Source of the DNA: Candidatus Binatus sp.
GTDB lineage: Bacteria > Desulfobacterota > Binatia > Binatales > Binataceae
Length of the DNA: 64,000 nt
Assembly (NCBI RefSeq): GCF_030646925.1
Contig: NZ_JAUSKL010000024.1
Location: forward strand, 1 to 64,000
Direction: 5' to 3'
Shown: piece after piece, positions 41,763 to 50,220 of the stretch
Position numbering within the stretch: the first letter of the stretch is position 1
Layout of the letters: every line of letters begins with the position of its first letter
Made by a program: the position numbers and the translations under genes
The notes under the pieces: model-generated
What the model saw: the letters and a program-made list of their open reading frames with translations, nothing else
The model's database searches: none
Told to the model about the DNA's origin: nothing

Positions 41763-41814
41763 GCCACTCCGCATTTCAAATTCAGCCACTCGCGCTCAAA
41801 TTAGGCCAGTACCG
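41760..41814 (-). repeat. Right end of inverted-repeat-bounded unit
   Basis: On the minus strand it begins CGGTACTGGCCTAATT, matching the left end at 15 of 16 positions, followed by AGTGGCTGAATTTG and AGTGGCCTA units. Confidence 0.75.
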
Positions 41815-42076
41815 ATTTTGCGGGTGGAGACGTGAAGAGCCGCACATGGAGCTCGTTCGGCAAACGCTAACGAATCCGTTGTGTTTGATTCATCGTGAGT
41901 TGACCCCATCCCCGGCCAATGAAAATATTGGCAGAGGACGTTTTGTCCACAGGCCGTGGCTCTGTTGTGCATGCGCGACGGTTAGGTTTCGTTGCTTTTC
42001 GGCTGCTCATTCCAATAACATCCGCCGACTAGAGTTTTGAATGAAACCTGCCGGAAAGCGCGGGCGGAGGGATGCG

Positions 42077-42727
42077 ATGATTTCAGAACGAAGCAGGTTG
42101 CTCGAAATCCTGAAGCAAACCTCTTACATGGAGAATCAAACCGAGGGCTTTCTTCTCGCCTCAGGAGAACGCAGTCCGTATTACGTGGATTGCAAAAAAG
42201 CGCTCTCTCATCCGGAGGCACGGATGCTGATTGGATCTTTGATCTATTCCATCATCGAGAAGGATGATCCAATCGATGCCGTCGGAGGGTTGGAAATAGG
42301 GGCATATCCGATCGCGACAGCAGTGTCCGACAAAATTTGGCAAGAAACGGGAAAATCCGTTCGAGCGTTTGTCGCCCGTAAGGATCAGAAGAAGCACGGA
42401 GTAGGAAAACGCCTGGCAGGCGATGTTCGCCAAGGTGACAAAGCGCTGATTGTTGATGATGTGATCACGTCTGGTGGCTCAGCAATCATGGCGATCGATC
42501 GAGCGCGTGAGGAAGGGCTTGAAGTCCGCCGAGTGATCGCCCTGATAGATCGTGAAGAACAAGACGGGCGCAAAACCATCGAGGCGCGGGGAGTCAAATA
42601 TGATGCCTTGTTTACCTTGTCGGACTTGATTCACTTTCATGGCCACGACCAGCAAAGCGAAGATCCGGGCGCTGATCAAAAGCGGCTTGTACGAAGGCAA
42701 CCTCCGCGCTCTGCTGCCGTTGGTTAA
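42077..42727 (+). CDS. pyrE: Orotate phosphoribosyltransferase
   Basis: The 216-residue protein has the OPRT features: SGERSPYYVDCKKALSHPEA, VGGLEIGAYPIATAVS, the flexible loop ARKDQKKHGVGKRLAG and the PRPP-binding ALIVDDVITSGGSA. It makes OMP from orotate and PRPP in pyrimidine synthesis. GGAGGG precedes the ATG at 42077. After the normal family end near ALFTLSDLIHFHGHD, about 25 extra residues of odd composition follow, which may be read-through of gene debris. G+C is lower than usual for this genome. Confidence 0.88.
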   Translation: MISERSRLLEILKQTSYMENQTEGFLLASGERSPYYVDCKKALSHPEARMLIGSLIYSIIEKDDPIDAVGGLEIGAYPIATAVSDKIWQETGKSVRAFVARKDQKKHGVGKRLAGDVRQGDKALIVDDVITSGGSAIMAIDRAREEGLEVRRVIALIDREEQDGRKTIEARGVKYDALFTLSDLIHFHGHDQQSEDPGADQKRLVRRQPPRSAAVG

Positions 42728-42790
42728 GCAGCAGTTCCATCAGCGTCCAGTCCCTGTATGGTTCTCTGATTTCTTTGCTGTTGGCTCTAA

Positions 42791-42952
42791 TCGGACGAGT
42801 TCGCTAACGGGCAAATCCCGACTGATCGTCTCGATCACATCGAACGGCAGCTTTCGCAGCCGATGCTAGACGCCTTGGACGCAGAATTTGCGAAACCTCA
42901 GGAATTGCTCGACAAGCTGAACGCGCTTCATACCGCGTGGTTCAATCTTTAA
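42791..42952 (+). pseudogene. C-terminal gene fragment after pyrE
   Basis: Fifty-three codons in one frame encode a coherent helical C-terminus (FANGQIPTDRLDHIERQLSQ, then DALDAEFAKPQELLDKLNAL and HTAWFNL) that ends in TAA. The frame is closed by a stop just upstream, so the 5' part is missing. I do not recognise the family. It suggests a deletion joined pyrE to the end of another gene. Confidence 0.45.
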
Positions 42953-43186
42953 ATCCGCCCAGCGCGGGGGGTCAGACCCGCATTGACAAACCCGCTCGCG
43001 ACTCATTGCGGCACCTTTTCGTTGCCGCTCATAGTTCGTCCAGACGACGGGATCCGGCAGAAATGCTTTTGTGTCGTTCATAGAATTCTCAAGTCGAAAT
43101 CTATGCGGCACTAGTCATCCGACGAGTAGATTGAACTGCGAGATGCGAGCTTATAAAGACGGAACGCCAGAGCAAGGAGTATCCAG

Positions 43187-43960
43187 ATGGATCTAGGACT
43201 TAACGGTAAGGTCGCGATGATCACCGGCGCTAGCCGCGGACTCGGGCGCGCGATGGCCAAGGCGCTCGCCGACGAGGGGATGCAGGTCAGCATCTGCGCC
43301 CGCACCAAAGAAGCAGTCGATGATGCCGTCGCGGAACTGACGCGATCGAACGCATCGCGCGTGATCGGATTCGTCGGTGATGTGACGAAGGCCGACTTCG
43401 CGCGGCGATGGGTCGATGAAACCGCGAAGCAACTCGGCGGTATCGATGTGCTGGTGAACAACGCCGGCGGGGCGCAGCCGGGCGCGCTCGCGGACCTGCC
43501 CGATTCCGCATGGCAAACGACTTTCGACCTGAATCTCTTCGCGCCGGTCAGGCTCGCGCGCCTTTGCGCCCCGCACCTCGAGAAACGCGGCGGCGGCTCG
43601 ATCATCAATATCGGATCGATCTACGGGCGCGAGTCGGGCGGGCCGCTGACCTACAACGCGTCGAAGGCGGCGCTTCATTCTTTCACCAAGATGCTCGCGC
43701 GCGAGTTCGCGCCGAAAAAAATCCGCGTCAACACGATCGCGCCGGGCTCGATCATTTTCGAGGGCGGCGTCTGGCAGCAGGTCTTCAAGGCGAATCCCGC
43801 GTTCGAGAAAGATTTCATCAGCCATGATTTCCCCGCCGGACGGCTCGGACGTCCCGACGAAGTTGCGTATGCGGTCGTGATGCTCGCGTCGCCGCGCGCA
43901 AGCTGGATTACCGGCGCGTGCATCCCGGTGGACGGCGCGCAGGGGCGCTCGATCAATTAA
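43187..43960 (+). CDS. Short-chain dehydrogenase/reductase
   Basis: The 257-residue classical SDR has TGASRGLG at 13-20, NNAGG, Ser in INIGSIYG and Tyr-NAS-Lys in LTYNASKAAL. It resembles 3-oxoacyl-ACP reductase-like enzymes. AAGGAG is about nine bases before the ATG. A lipoprotein gene begins 7 bases after its stop, so cotranscription is likely. Substrate unknown. Confidence 0.9.
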   Translation: MDLGLNGKVAMITGASRGLGRAMAKALADEGMQVSICARTKEAVDDAVAELTRSNASRVIGFVGDVTKADFARRWVDETAKQLGGIDVLVNNAGGAQPGALADLPDSAWQTTFDLNLFAPVRLARLCAPHLEKRGGGSIINIGSIYGRESGGPLTYNASKAALHSFTKMLAREFAPKKIRVNTIAPGSIIFEGGVWQQVFKANPAFEKDFISHDFPAGRLGRPDEVAYAVVMLASPRASWITGACIPVDGAQGRSIN

Positions 43961-43967
43961 ATCGTCG

Positions 43968-45122
43968 ATGGCACGATCGCACTTCGCGCGCGCTGCGGCC
44001 GCGTTCGCAAACGCGGGGCTGATTCTCGCGGCACTGCTCGCCGCGTTATCCGCGATCGTGCTCGCAGGATGCGCCGCGCCGCTGCCCACCACGGAATTGC
44101 CGCCCGCACGATTCATCGCGCCGGTGCCTGAGTTTCCGGGACTGCGCGACTATCGCGGAATTTTCGATTTCAGGATCGGGGCGACGGGACTCGACCAGGC
44201 GGGCGTCGCGGATCTCGCGAAGGAAGCGCAAATCGATTTCATAATTCCCGGCGATCGCATCGAGCCGGGCAGTTCCGACTACGGAATCCCGGGCTTCACC
44301 TCGACGATTCTGTTTATCGCGGGCGGCGCGTTCGAGAGCGGCGGCGGCAGAATCATCGGGGTGAATCTCCACGAGCCGATTCATCCTGATTTGAGCACCG
44401 CCGATCTGATTAGCGCGATTCGCGACCAGGGCGGGCTCGCGATCGCGGCACAGCCGGCGAAATTCACGAATCCGGCCGACTTCGCGCTGGCCGACGGAAT
44501 CGAGGTGTACAATCAGCGCGATACGTGGCTCGAGCAGAGCCCGGCGGCGCTCTATCTGCGCGCGATTTTCACGAACACGGACAAGTTCCTCGCGAGCCTC
44601 GACGTGCGACCCGACGTGAATCTCGCCTTCTACGACAGGATTGCCGCCGGTGCGCGCGTCACGATGCTCGCCGGCCTGGGCGCGCCCGACGACCTGACGG
44701 TGCTCGGCTCGAAAGTCGGCACCACGCCGCAACTGATGCTCTTCTACACGACGCATCTGCTGGCGCGCGAGCGCGATCAGGAACCGTTGGTCGAGGCGCT
44801 CAAGCTGGGGCATTCGTACGTCAGTTTCGATTTTCTAGGCTATGTCGGCCAGTTTACGTTCTTCGCGCAAACCGCCGATGCGAACACTGGGAGCAAGGCG
44901 CTGATGGGCGATGAAGTGAGATTCGCGCCCGGCATGACTCTCAAGGCGGAACTGCCCGACGCGGCGGATCGCATCGCGATGTATCAGAACGGCGCCGAGG
45001 TCGCGTCGGCAGAGAACGCGAGGAACCTCGAGTTCGCGCCGAAGTCGGCGGGCGCGTATCGAATCGAGGCGTATCGGGGCGGCCATATGTGGATTCTATC
45101 GAATCCAGTTTACGTGCGCTGA
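43968..45122 (+). CDS. Lipoprotein with degenerate PHP-like domain
   Basis: The 384-residue protein has a signal with lipobox VLAGC (Cys35). The next region follows the PHP phosphoesterase plan: DYRGIFDFRIGATGLDQAGVADLAKEAQIDFIIPGDR, then GGLAIAAQPAK. The metal-binding positions are replaced: the usual HxHxxxSDG reads FDFRIGATG, and the usual TDH reads PGDR. A C-terminal beta domain of about 100 residues follows. It is probably a lipid-anchored pseudoenzyme or binding protein. Confidence 0.72.
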   Translation: MARSHFARAAAAFANAGLILAALLAALSAIVLAGCAAPLPTTELPPARFIAPVPEFPGLRDYRGIFDFRIGATGLDQAGVADLAKEAQIDFIIPGDRIEPGSSDYGIPGFTSTILFIAGGAFESGGGRIIGVNLHEPIHPDLSTADLISAIRDQGGLAIAAQPAKFTNPADFALADGIEVYNQRDTWLEQSPAALYLRAIFTNTDKFLASLDVRPDVNLAFYDRIAAGARVTMLAGLGAPDDLTVLGSKVGTTPQLMLFYTTHLLARERDQEPLVEALKLGHSYVSFDFLGYVGQFTFFAQTADANTGSKALMGDEVRFAPGMTLKAELPDAADRIAMYQNGAEVASAENARNLEFAPKSAGAYRIEAYRGGHMWILSNPVYVR

Positions 45123-45195
45123 GCGGAGGCCGCGCTGAACAAAGACTACTAGCGCGCAGCACGCACACTACAATCGTGCTTTCTGACCTTTCTGT

Positions 45196-45264
45196 TACTA
45201 GCAGCGCGAAGCGCGCATCTTACTTGCCACGGGAAGCTCGAAACCTCGTGAGGTTTCGAACTCT
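45196..45264 (+). repeat. R1 repeat, standard form
   Basis: It reads TACTAGCAGCGCGAAGCGCG, GCCACGGGAAGCTCG and the hairpin CGAAACCTCGTGAGGTTTCG. A degenerate half copy (ACTACTAGCGCGCAGCACGC) precedes it at about 45146-45170. It sits between convergent genes and may help terminate both. Confidence 0.8.
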
Positions 45265-45292
45265 TCTTCCCCGGCGCTTTCTTTCTCTTTTC

Positions 45293-45739
45293 TCAGCGCG
45301 GCGCGCGCCCCCACGCCTCGATCAGTCGCTCGAATGCCGCCCGCAGTTCCGGATCCTTCAGCTCTGGCAACTCGATCGATTTCCGCGTCGCACGCGGCAC
45401 CGTGCGCAATGCTGGCCGCTCGCGCCGGCTAAGCCGCCCTTGAATAAATCGCAACTCGCGCACCACGTCGTCGCCCATCCGTTCTGTGACGCGCGCGAGT
45501 ATCTGCGGTTTCATCAGGTTGAGTTCCTGTATCCACATCGCGCCCGAAACTTTTACCACCAGCGTGTGGAATTTCAGCGACACGATTTCAGTCCGCCGCG
45601 CGATCGCCTCTCCGACAATCTCTGGCCACGCCTTCACCATCCGCACGATCGCGAAATGCCCCTCGCGATCGAGTCGCTCGAGCAGAGGCTGCATCGCCGC
45701 GCCGATTTGCTGCGGAGCTTTGTAACGCTGCATCGACAT
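45293..45739 (-). CDS. DUF721/DciA-like protein
   Basis: The 148-residue protein has the DUF721 core: AIVRMVKAWPEIVGEAIARRTEIVSLKFHTLVVKVSGAMWIQELNLMKPQIL. This domain occurs in DciA, the helicase-loading factor of bacteria that lack DnaC/DnaI, and in DUF721 proteins generally. The ATG at 45739 or 45733 is the likely start; the longer open frame runs into the AT-rich control region. It is divergent from nrdJ. Confidence 0.82.
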   Translation of the reverse strand: MSMQRYKAPQQIGAAMQPLLERLDREGHFAIVRMVKAWPEIVGEAIARRTEIVSLKFHTLVVKVSGAMWIQELNLMKPQILARVTERMGDDVVRELRFIQGRLSRRERPALRTVPRATRKSIELPELKDPELRAAFERLIEAWGRAPR

Positions 45740-45897
45740 GGATTTCGCAGCATAGCGCCGCGCATCGATGGACGCATACTGCGGGTCGCAAGGGTCGCAC
45801 TCGGTAACCGCGGATCTATCCACCTTAGCATAAGCACAATTTATATGAATTCTCTGTCGGGCTTGTATTTTTAATGATGGCGAACATTTACCAAAAG

Positions 45898-45930
45898 TTA
45901 TCAACAACCTAATATATGGGTTGTGCACAA
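45898..45930 (+). promoter_or_regulatory. DnaA-box-like sequences between dciA-like gene and nrdJ
   Basis: TTATCAACA at 45898-45906 differs from the DnaA box TTATCCACA at one base, and TTGTGCACAA at 45921-45930 is a palindrome resembling weak DnaA sites. They lie in an AT-rich stretch. DnaA is known to regulate nrd genes in some bacteria. Two near-matches are not enough to prove it. Confidence 0.35.
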
Positions 45931-45954
45931 GTTCTCATACACTACCTGTAGGGG
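45907..45954 (+). promoter_or_regulatory. Tandem NrdR-box-like sites
   Basis: Two 16-base sites at 45907-45922 (ACCTAATATATGGGTT) and 45939-45954 (ACACTACCTGTAGGGG) match the NrdR box ACACTATATATAGTGT at about 10 and 12 positions. Their starts are 32 bases apart, the usual three-turn spacing of NrdR box pairs. They lie directly upstream of the nrdJ promoter. Confidence 0.65.
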
Positions 45955-45961
45955 TTCGGGC

Positions 45962-45992
45962 TTGACATCCGGCATATGCATTGGGTTATATT
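45962..45992 (+). promoter_or_regulatory. Sigma-70-type promoter of nrdJ
   Basis: A perfect -35 TTGACA (45962-45967) and TATATT (45987-45992) are separated by 19 bases, or 18 if the -10 is read as TTATAT. It lies 8 bases after the second NrdR-box-like site and leaves a leader of roughly 110 bases before the chosen ATG. Confidence 0.6.
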
Positions 45993-46107
45993 GCCGCCCA
46001 CGCACCTCGAATCGTTAGGGGCGCAGAGCGGCGGGGGAAGGCGCTCGGATGATGCGAAATCCGGACGTAACGCGACGGTAACTTGGCGGGTTCGGGAGGA
46101 GGCGGTG

Positions 46108-48966
46108 ATGGCGGGTGGCGCGAGCGAGAAAGAGATAGCTTTGAAACCGACTTCAAAATCCAGCGAACGCGACAACGGCAGTCCCGCCGCGACGACTGAC
46201 AAGTCCGCCGCACGACGCGGCGTTGCGCTCGAGCGCTACTTCACCACTCCCGGCGTCGATCCCTACACCGAAGTCGATTGGGATTTCCGCAGCGCGATCA
46301 TCTCCGGCGAAGACGGCCGTATCGTCTTTGAACAAAAGGACGTCGAGGTGCCGCGCCCGTGGTCGCAGACCGCGACCAACGTCGTCGTCTCGAAATATTT
46401 TCGCGGACCGCTCAGCCAGGTTGGCATGCAGCCCGGCGCGCCCAAGCGCGAGACCAGCGTCCGCCAGCTGATCTCGCGCGTGGTCGATACCGTCACCGGC
46501 TGGGGCGAGAAGCAGAATTATTTTCCGACCGCCGACGCGCGCGAAATTTTCCACGCCGAACTGACTCATCTGCTGCTCAACCAGAAGGCCTCATTCAACA
46601 GCCCCGTCTATTTCAACGTCGGCATTGAAGAGAAGCCGCAGTGCTCCGCCTGCTTCATCCTCAAGGTCGATGACAACATGGAATCGATCCTCGGCTGGTA
46701 CCGCAATGAGGGGATGATCTTCAAAGGCGGCTCCGGCGCAGGCGTGAATCTGAGCGCGCTCCGCTCGTGCCGCGAGAAGCTGTCGTCGGGCGGCACCGCG
46801 TCGGGACCGCTCTCGTTCATGAAGGCCGCCGACGCGTCGGCCGGCGTGATCAAGTCGGGCGGCAAGACGCGCCGCGCAGCCAAGATGGTCGTGCTCAATG
46901 CGGACCATCCCGACATCGAGCGATTCATCAAGTGCAAAGTCGAAGAAGAGCGCAAAGCGTGGGCGTTGATCGAAGCGGGCTACGACTCGTCGCTCGACGG
47001 CGACGCCTACGGCTCGGTGTTTTTCCAGAACGCCAACAACTCCGTGCGCGCGACCGACGAGTTCATGCAGGCCGTGCTCGATGACGGCAACTGGAATACG
47101 CGCTTCGTCAAGTCCGGCGAAATCGCCGAGACGATTCGTGCCCGCGATCTCATCCGCATGATTGCCGAGGCTGCGCACGCCTGCGGCGATCCCGGGATGC
47201 AGTTCGATACCACGATCAATCTCTGGCACACCTGCCCCGCGAGCGGACGCATCAACGCGTCGAATCCGTGCAGCGAGTACATGCATCTGGACAACTCGGC
47301 GTGCAATCTCGCCTCGCTCAACCTGATGAAGTTTATCGACGAGCGCGGCGAGTTCGACGTGCGCGCGTTCCGCCACGCGGTGGACGTGATGATCACCGCG
47401 CAGGACATCGTGATCGACAACTCTTCCTATCCGACCGACGAGATCGGCCGCAATGCCGTCGCGTATCGCGAGCTGGGCCTCGGCTATGCCAACCTCGGCG
47501 CGCTGCTGATGGCGCTCGGGATGCCCTACGATTCCGAGCAGGGCCGCAGCTATGCTGCCGCGATCACCGCCCTGATGACCGGCGAGGCGTACCTGCAATC
47601 CGCGCGCATCGCCGAGCAGATGGGCCCGTTCGCCGGTTACGCGCCGAATCGCGAGCCGATGCTCAAGGTGATCGAGCGCCATCGCGGCCAAGCCTACAAG
47701 CTCGATCCGTCATTCGTCACGCTCGACTTGCTGCGCGCCGCACGTGAGTCGTGGGATGAGGCGCTGAAGCTCGGTACCGCCGCCGGTTATCGCAACTCGC
47801 AGGCAACCGTGATCGCACCCACCGGCACGATCGCGTTCATGATGGATTGCGACACCACCGGCATCGAGCCCGATATCGCGCTCATCAAGTACAAGAAACT
47901 GGTCGGCGGCGGGATGCTCAAGATCGTGAATAACACCGTGCCGCGCGCGCTCAAGCGCCTCGGCTACGATTCGCGCGAAATCCAGGAGATTGTCGAGTAC
48001 CTCGACGAGAACGAAACGATCGAAGGCGCGCCGCAACTTGCCGATGCGCACTTGCCGGTCTTCGATTGCGCATTCAAGCCGCGCTCCGGCTCGCGCACGA
48101 TTCAGTGGCACGGGCATCTCAAGATGATGGGCGCGGTGCAGCCGTTCATCTCCGGCGCGATCTCGAAGACGATCAACATGCCGGCCGAAGCTACCGTCGA
48201 TGAAGTCGCGGAAGCATACCTCACCGCGTGGAAGCTCGGGCTCAAGGCGGTCGCGATTTATCGCGACGGATCGAAGCGCACGCAGCCGCTCAACACCGGC
48301 AAGAGCAAGGAAGAAAAAGCGGCGGACACCGCCGCGGCGGTGGCGATCGCGGCGGCCGACGAGATGCGCGTGAAGCGGCGCAAACTGCCCGACGAGCGCA
48401 ACTCGATCACGCACAAATTCGATATCGCGGGGCACGAAGGCTACATCACGGTCGGCATGTACGAGGACGGGTCGCCCGGCGAAATTTTCGTGATGATGTC
48501 CAAGCAGGGCTCGACTATCTCCGGCCTGATGGATTCATTCGCGACCGCGATTTCGTACGCATTGCAGTACGGAGTGCCGCTGCAGTTCCTGGTCGACAAG
48601 TTCGCGCACATGCGCTTCGAGCCGTCCGGCTTCACCAAGAATCCACAGATCCCGTTCGCCAAGTCGATTGTGGATTATTTGTTCCGATGGATGGCGTCGA
48701 AGTTTCTCGACGAAGAAGCCAAGCGCGAAGTCGGCATCATCGAGGCGGATCGAAGTATCGAGTCGAAGACCGCGGCAGTGGCGAGCAAAGCGCCGATCAC
48801 GCTCGCGATCGCGCCGAGTCTGCGCGACGGCAAGGACAGCGGGATGCGCCAGGCGTTCATCAATCAGGCCGACGCGCCGCCGTGTCCGGATTGCGGGAGC
48901 ATCATGGTGCGCAACGGCAGTTGCTACAAATGCATGAACTGCGGCAGCACCAGCGGCTGCTCATGA
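46108..48966 (+). CDS. nrdJ: Adenosylcobalamin-dependent ribonucleotide reductase (class II)
   Basis: The 952-residue enzyme has the class II layout: QCSACFILKVDDNMES (Cys179, Cys182), FKGGSGAGVNLS near 206, the catalytic loop NPCSE at 386-390 (Cys388), PTGTIAFMMDCDTTGIEP, and a C-terminal zinc-ribbon/redox tail with four CxxC-type cysteines (CPDCG, CYKCMNCG). It reduces ribonucleotides to deoxyribonucleotides using a B12 radical, with or without oxygen. I chose ATG 46108 because GGGAGGAGG precedes it; the earlier ATG at 45976 lies between the -35 and -10. Confidence 0.95.
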   Translation: MAGGASEKEIALKPTSKSSERDNGSPAATTDKSAARRGVALERYFTTPGVDPYTEVDWDFRSAIISGEDGRIVFEQKDVEVPRPWSQTATNVVVSKYFRGPLSQVGMQPGAPKRETSVRQLISRVVDTVTGWGEKQNYFPTADAREIFHAELTHLLLNQKASFNSPVYFNVGIEEKPQCSACFILKVDDNMESILGWYRNEGMIFKGGSGAGVNLSALRSCREKLSSGGTASGPLSFMKAADASAGVIKSGGKTRRAAKMVVLNADHPDIERFIKCKVEEERKAWALIEAGYDSSLDGDAYGSVFFQNANNSVRATDEFMQAVLDDGNWNTRFVKSGEIAETIRARDLIRMIAEAAHACGDPGMQFDTTINLWHTCPASGRINASNPCSEYMHLDNSACNLASLNLMKFIDERGEFDVRAFRHAVDVMITAQDIVIDNSSYPTDEIGRNAVAYRELGLGYANLGALLMALGMPYDSEQGRSYAAAITALMTGEAYLQSARIAEQMGPFAGYAPNREPMLKVIERHRGQAYKLDPSFVTLDLLRAARESWDEALKLGTAAGYRNSQATVIAPTGTIAFMMDCDTTGIEPDIALIKYKKLVGGGMLKIVNNTVPRALKRLGYDSREIQEIVEYLDENETIEGAPQLADAHLPVFDCAFKPRSGSRTIQWHGHLKMMGAVQPFISGAISKTINMPAEATVDEVAEAYLTAWKLGLKAVAIYRDGSKRTQPLNTGKSKEEKAADTAAAVAIAAADEMRVKRRKLPDERNSITHKFDIAGHEGYITVGMYEDGSPGEIFVMMSKQGSTISGLMDSFATAISYALQYGVPLQFLVDKFAHMRFEPSGFTKNPQIPFAKSIVDYLFRWMASKFLDEEAKREVGIIEADRSIESKTAAVASKAPITLAIAPSLRDGKDSGMRQAFINQADAPPCPDCGSIMVRNGSCYKCMNCGSTSGCS

Positions 48967-49129
48967 AGTGAGGGTTCAAGGGCCCCGGGGAACGGGTGGA
49001 GGAAGAGCAAGGCAACTGGCTGGTGGGGGCGGTCGAGGATGACAGGCGCGCGGCGAAAAAAGATTTTCGCCAGTTGTCCGAACGGATGAGAAGGTGGGAG
49101 ACAAGTCTCCGGGGCCCACTCTGATTGAG

Positions 49130-49210
49130 TCCCGCGCCCGATGCGGGCGAGGGCAAGCGCGGCGGCGCGATGCGATCGAGGAATCGGGACGCGCGCGGGT
49201 GAGGATGATG
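49130..49210 (+). repeat. R2-like repeat, degenerate copy
   Basis: It starts CCCGCGCCCGATGCGGGCGA and ends GCGGGTGAGGATG, matching the outer borders of the first R2 module at 8198 and 9290. The middle is diverged and the second module is absent. Confidence 0.5.
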
Positions 49211-49281
49211 AATTCCTCGCGTCGAGTCGCAGGTCGCGCTTCAAAAGTGCGGTGGATGTGGCGGCGGATGTGGTAACGGCA

Positions 49282-49307
49282 GGGGGCTGGGAGCAATCCC
49301 AGCCCCC
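49282..49307 (+). terminator. Strong hairpin after nrdJ
   Basis: A perfect 11-bp stem (GGGGGCTGGGA, loop GCAA, TCCCAGCCCCC) lies 316 bases after nrdJ and 35 bases before the next gene. No T-run follows, so it may be a transcript stabiliser rather than a classic terminator. Confidence 0.5.
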
Positions 49308-49342
49308 AACTCCTTGTGGAGGCTGAATTGGTGTCATAGAAG

Positions 49343-50155
49343 ATGTTGAGCACCCATATCCCGGATTTCATCCGTACCAAGGCTATCGCACCGTACCTTC
49401 CTCCGATTCGACTCAGCGAAAAGGATTTGAGAGATCTCGCGCACCTAATGAGCGACGCTGCAAAACGGTTCGGAGGCAACGTCAAATTCGAAGTTGTGAC
49501 CGGGGACGGAGAAGATAGGTACGATACTGCCGACAGCGATTTTTTCATTTCCGCTGACATGCCGGACCGCATCAGGCGAGTTGCTTTGCGGTACGACGAT
49601 CGAGAGTCTCATGTTTCCTTGACACTTGAATTGCCCAACTCGGTTACAGGTCGAGGGGAGCTCTTGGGAGAAAGCCAAGGTGCCAGCGTAACCTATGTCG
49701 TTGGCCTAACAAGTGAACTCGACCGCCGTCTCCGACAATGTCTCATTGCATCGAAATCGCTGACTTTTCTTCACAAGAATAAGCAACCCTCGCTGCCAAC
49801 TATATTCCTCATCCTTGGCGTCACTATGTCCATGATCTTGGGTTCAGTAAGCGATCGACTAGTAGAATATTTGAATCAGATTGGATCGTTTAGTTCACCC
49901 GACGACTTTCACGCCGTCAAACTTCTCGCATTTCTGATCGTTGTAGCAGCTGGCGGATTCTTTGGAGGTTGGTGGACAGCCGATTTCACGGAAAAACTAC
50001 GGCAAGCCTTTCCGCGTGTACAGTTCATCGGGGCCATTTCTGACCCAGGCTCGCAACGTCGCCCCGCGATTCTCCACGTCACGAAGTTGATTGCAGGTGG
50101 TCTCGTGGCGGTCACATTGAGCCTGTTTGCTTCAGCAATCTACGCTCGCCTCTGA
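49343..50155 (+). CDS. Hypothetical membrane protein
   Basis: The 270-residue protein has a soluble N-terminal part (1-150) with mixed alpha/beta character (FEVVTGDGEDRYDTADSDFFI, YDDRESHVSLTLELPNS). Three membrane helices follow near 152-170, 194-212 and 245-266. G+C is lower than in nrdJ. I do not recognise a family. The plan (cytoplasmic sensor domain plus membrane helices) recalls effector proteins of defence systems, but nothing supports that directly. Confidence 0.6.
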   Translation: MLSTHIPDFIRTKAIAPYLPPIRLSEKDLRDLAHLMSDAAKRFGGNVKFEVVTGDGEDRYDTADSDFFISADMPDRIRRVALRYDDRESHVSLTLELPNSVTGRGELLGESQGASVTYVVGLTSELDRRLRQCLIASKSLTFLHKNKQPSLPTIFLILGVTMSMILGSVSDRLVEYLNQIGSFSSPDDFHAVKLLAFLIVVAAGGFFGGWWTADFTEKLRQAFPRVQFIGAISDPGSQRRPAILHVTKLIAGGLVAVTLSLFASAIYARL

Positions 50156-50220
50156 GCCGTTCTTTGAAGCGCTTCCTCCTTTCCTCGTCCGTCCTTTTCC
50201 GATTTCTCGCCCCTTCCCTT

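Larger units (their letters stand above)
39286..41814. mobile_element. Low-G+C unit with terminal inverted repeats
   Basis: The 2.5-kb unit is bounded by 16-bp inverted repeats (15 matches), each accompanied by extra TAGGCCACTCC-type repeats. It contains two membrane-protein genes, an IS1-like transposase remnant, a winged-helix-type gene and a small exported-protein gene. ATTTT lies just outside both ends (39280-39284, one base from the repeat, and 41815-41819), a possible target duplication. No intact transposase is inside, so it would need one in trans. Confidence 0.65.
48967..49342. other. Gene-free stretch after nrdJ with hairpins and R2-like repeat
   Basis: No coding frame is convincing. 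It holds a long-range inverted repeat (GGGCCCCGG at 48980 and CCGGGGCCC at 49109), an R2-like repeat at 49130-49210 and a strong hairpin at 49282-49307. Confidence 0.6.

Noticed and set aside
42639-42869. 76-codon frame overlapping the pyrE end
   Set aside because: Overlaps pyrE in another frame, no recognised family and no ribosome site; likely part of gene debris.
45820-45990. Replication origin (oriC)
   Set aside because: Only two imperfect DnaA-box-like words, no box cluster and no dnaA nearby; only the parS sites hint at origin proximity.
45976-46107. Earlier ATG for nrdJ
   Set aside because: It lies between the predicted -35 and -10 and lacks a ribosome site; the extra 44 residues are unlike the family.
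45993-46107. Cobalamin riboswitch in the nrdJ leader
   Set aside because: The leader is too short (about 110 bases) and lacks a recognisable B12-box.
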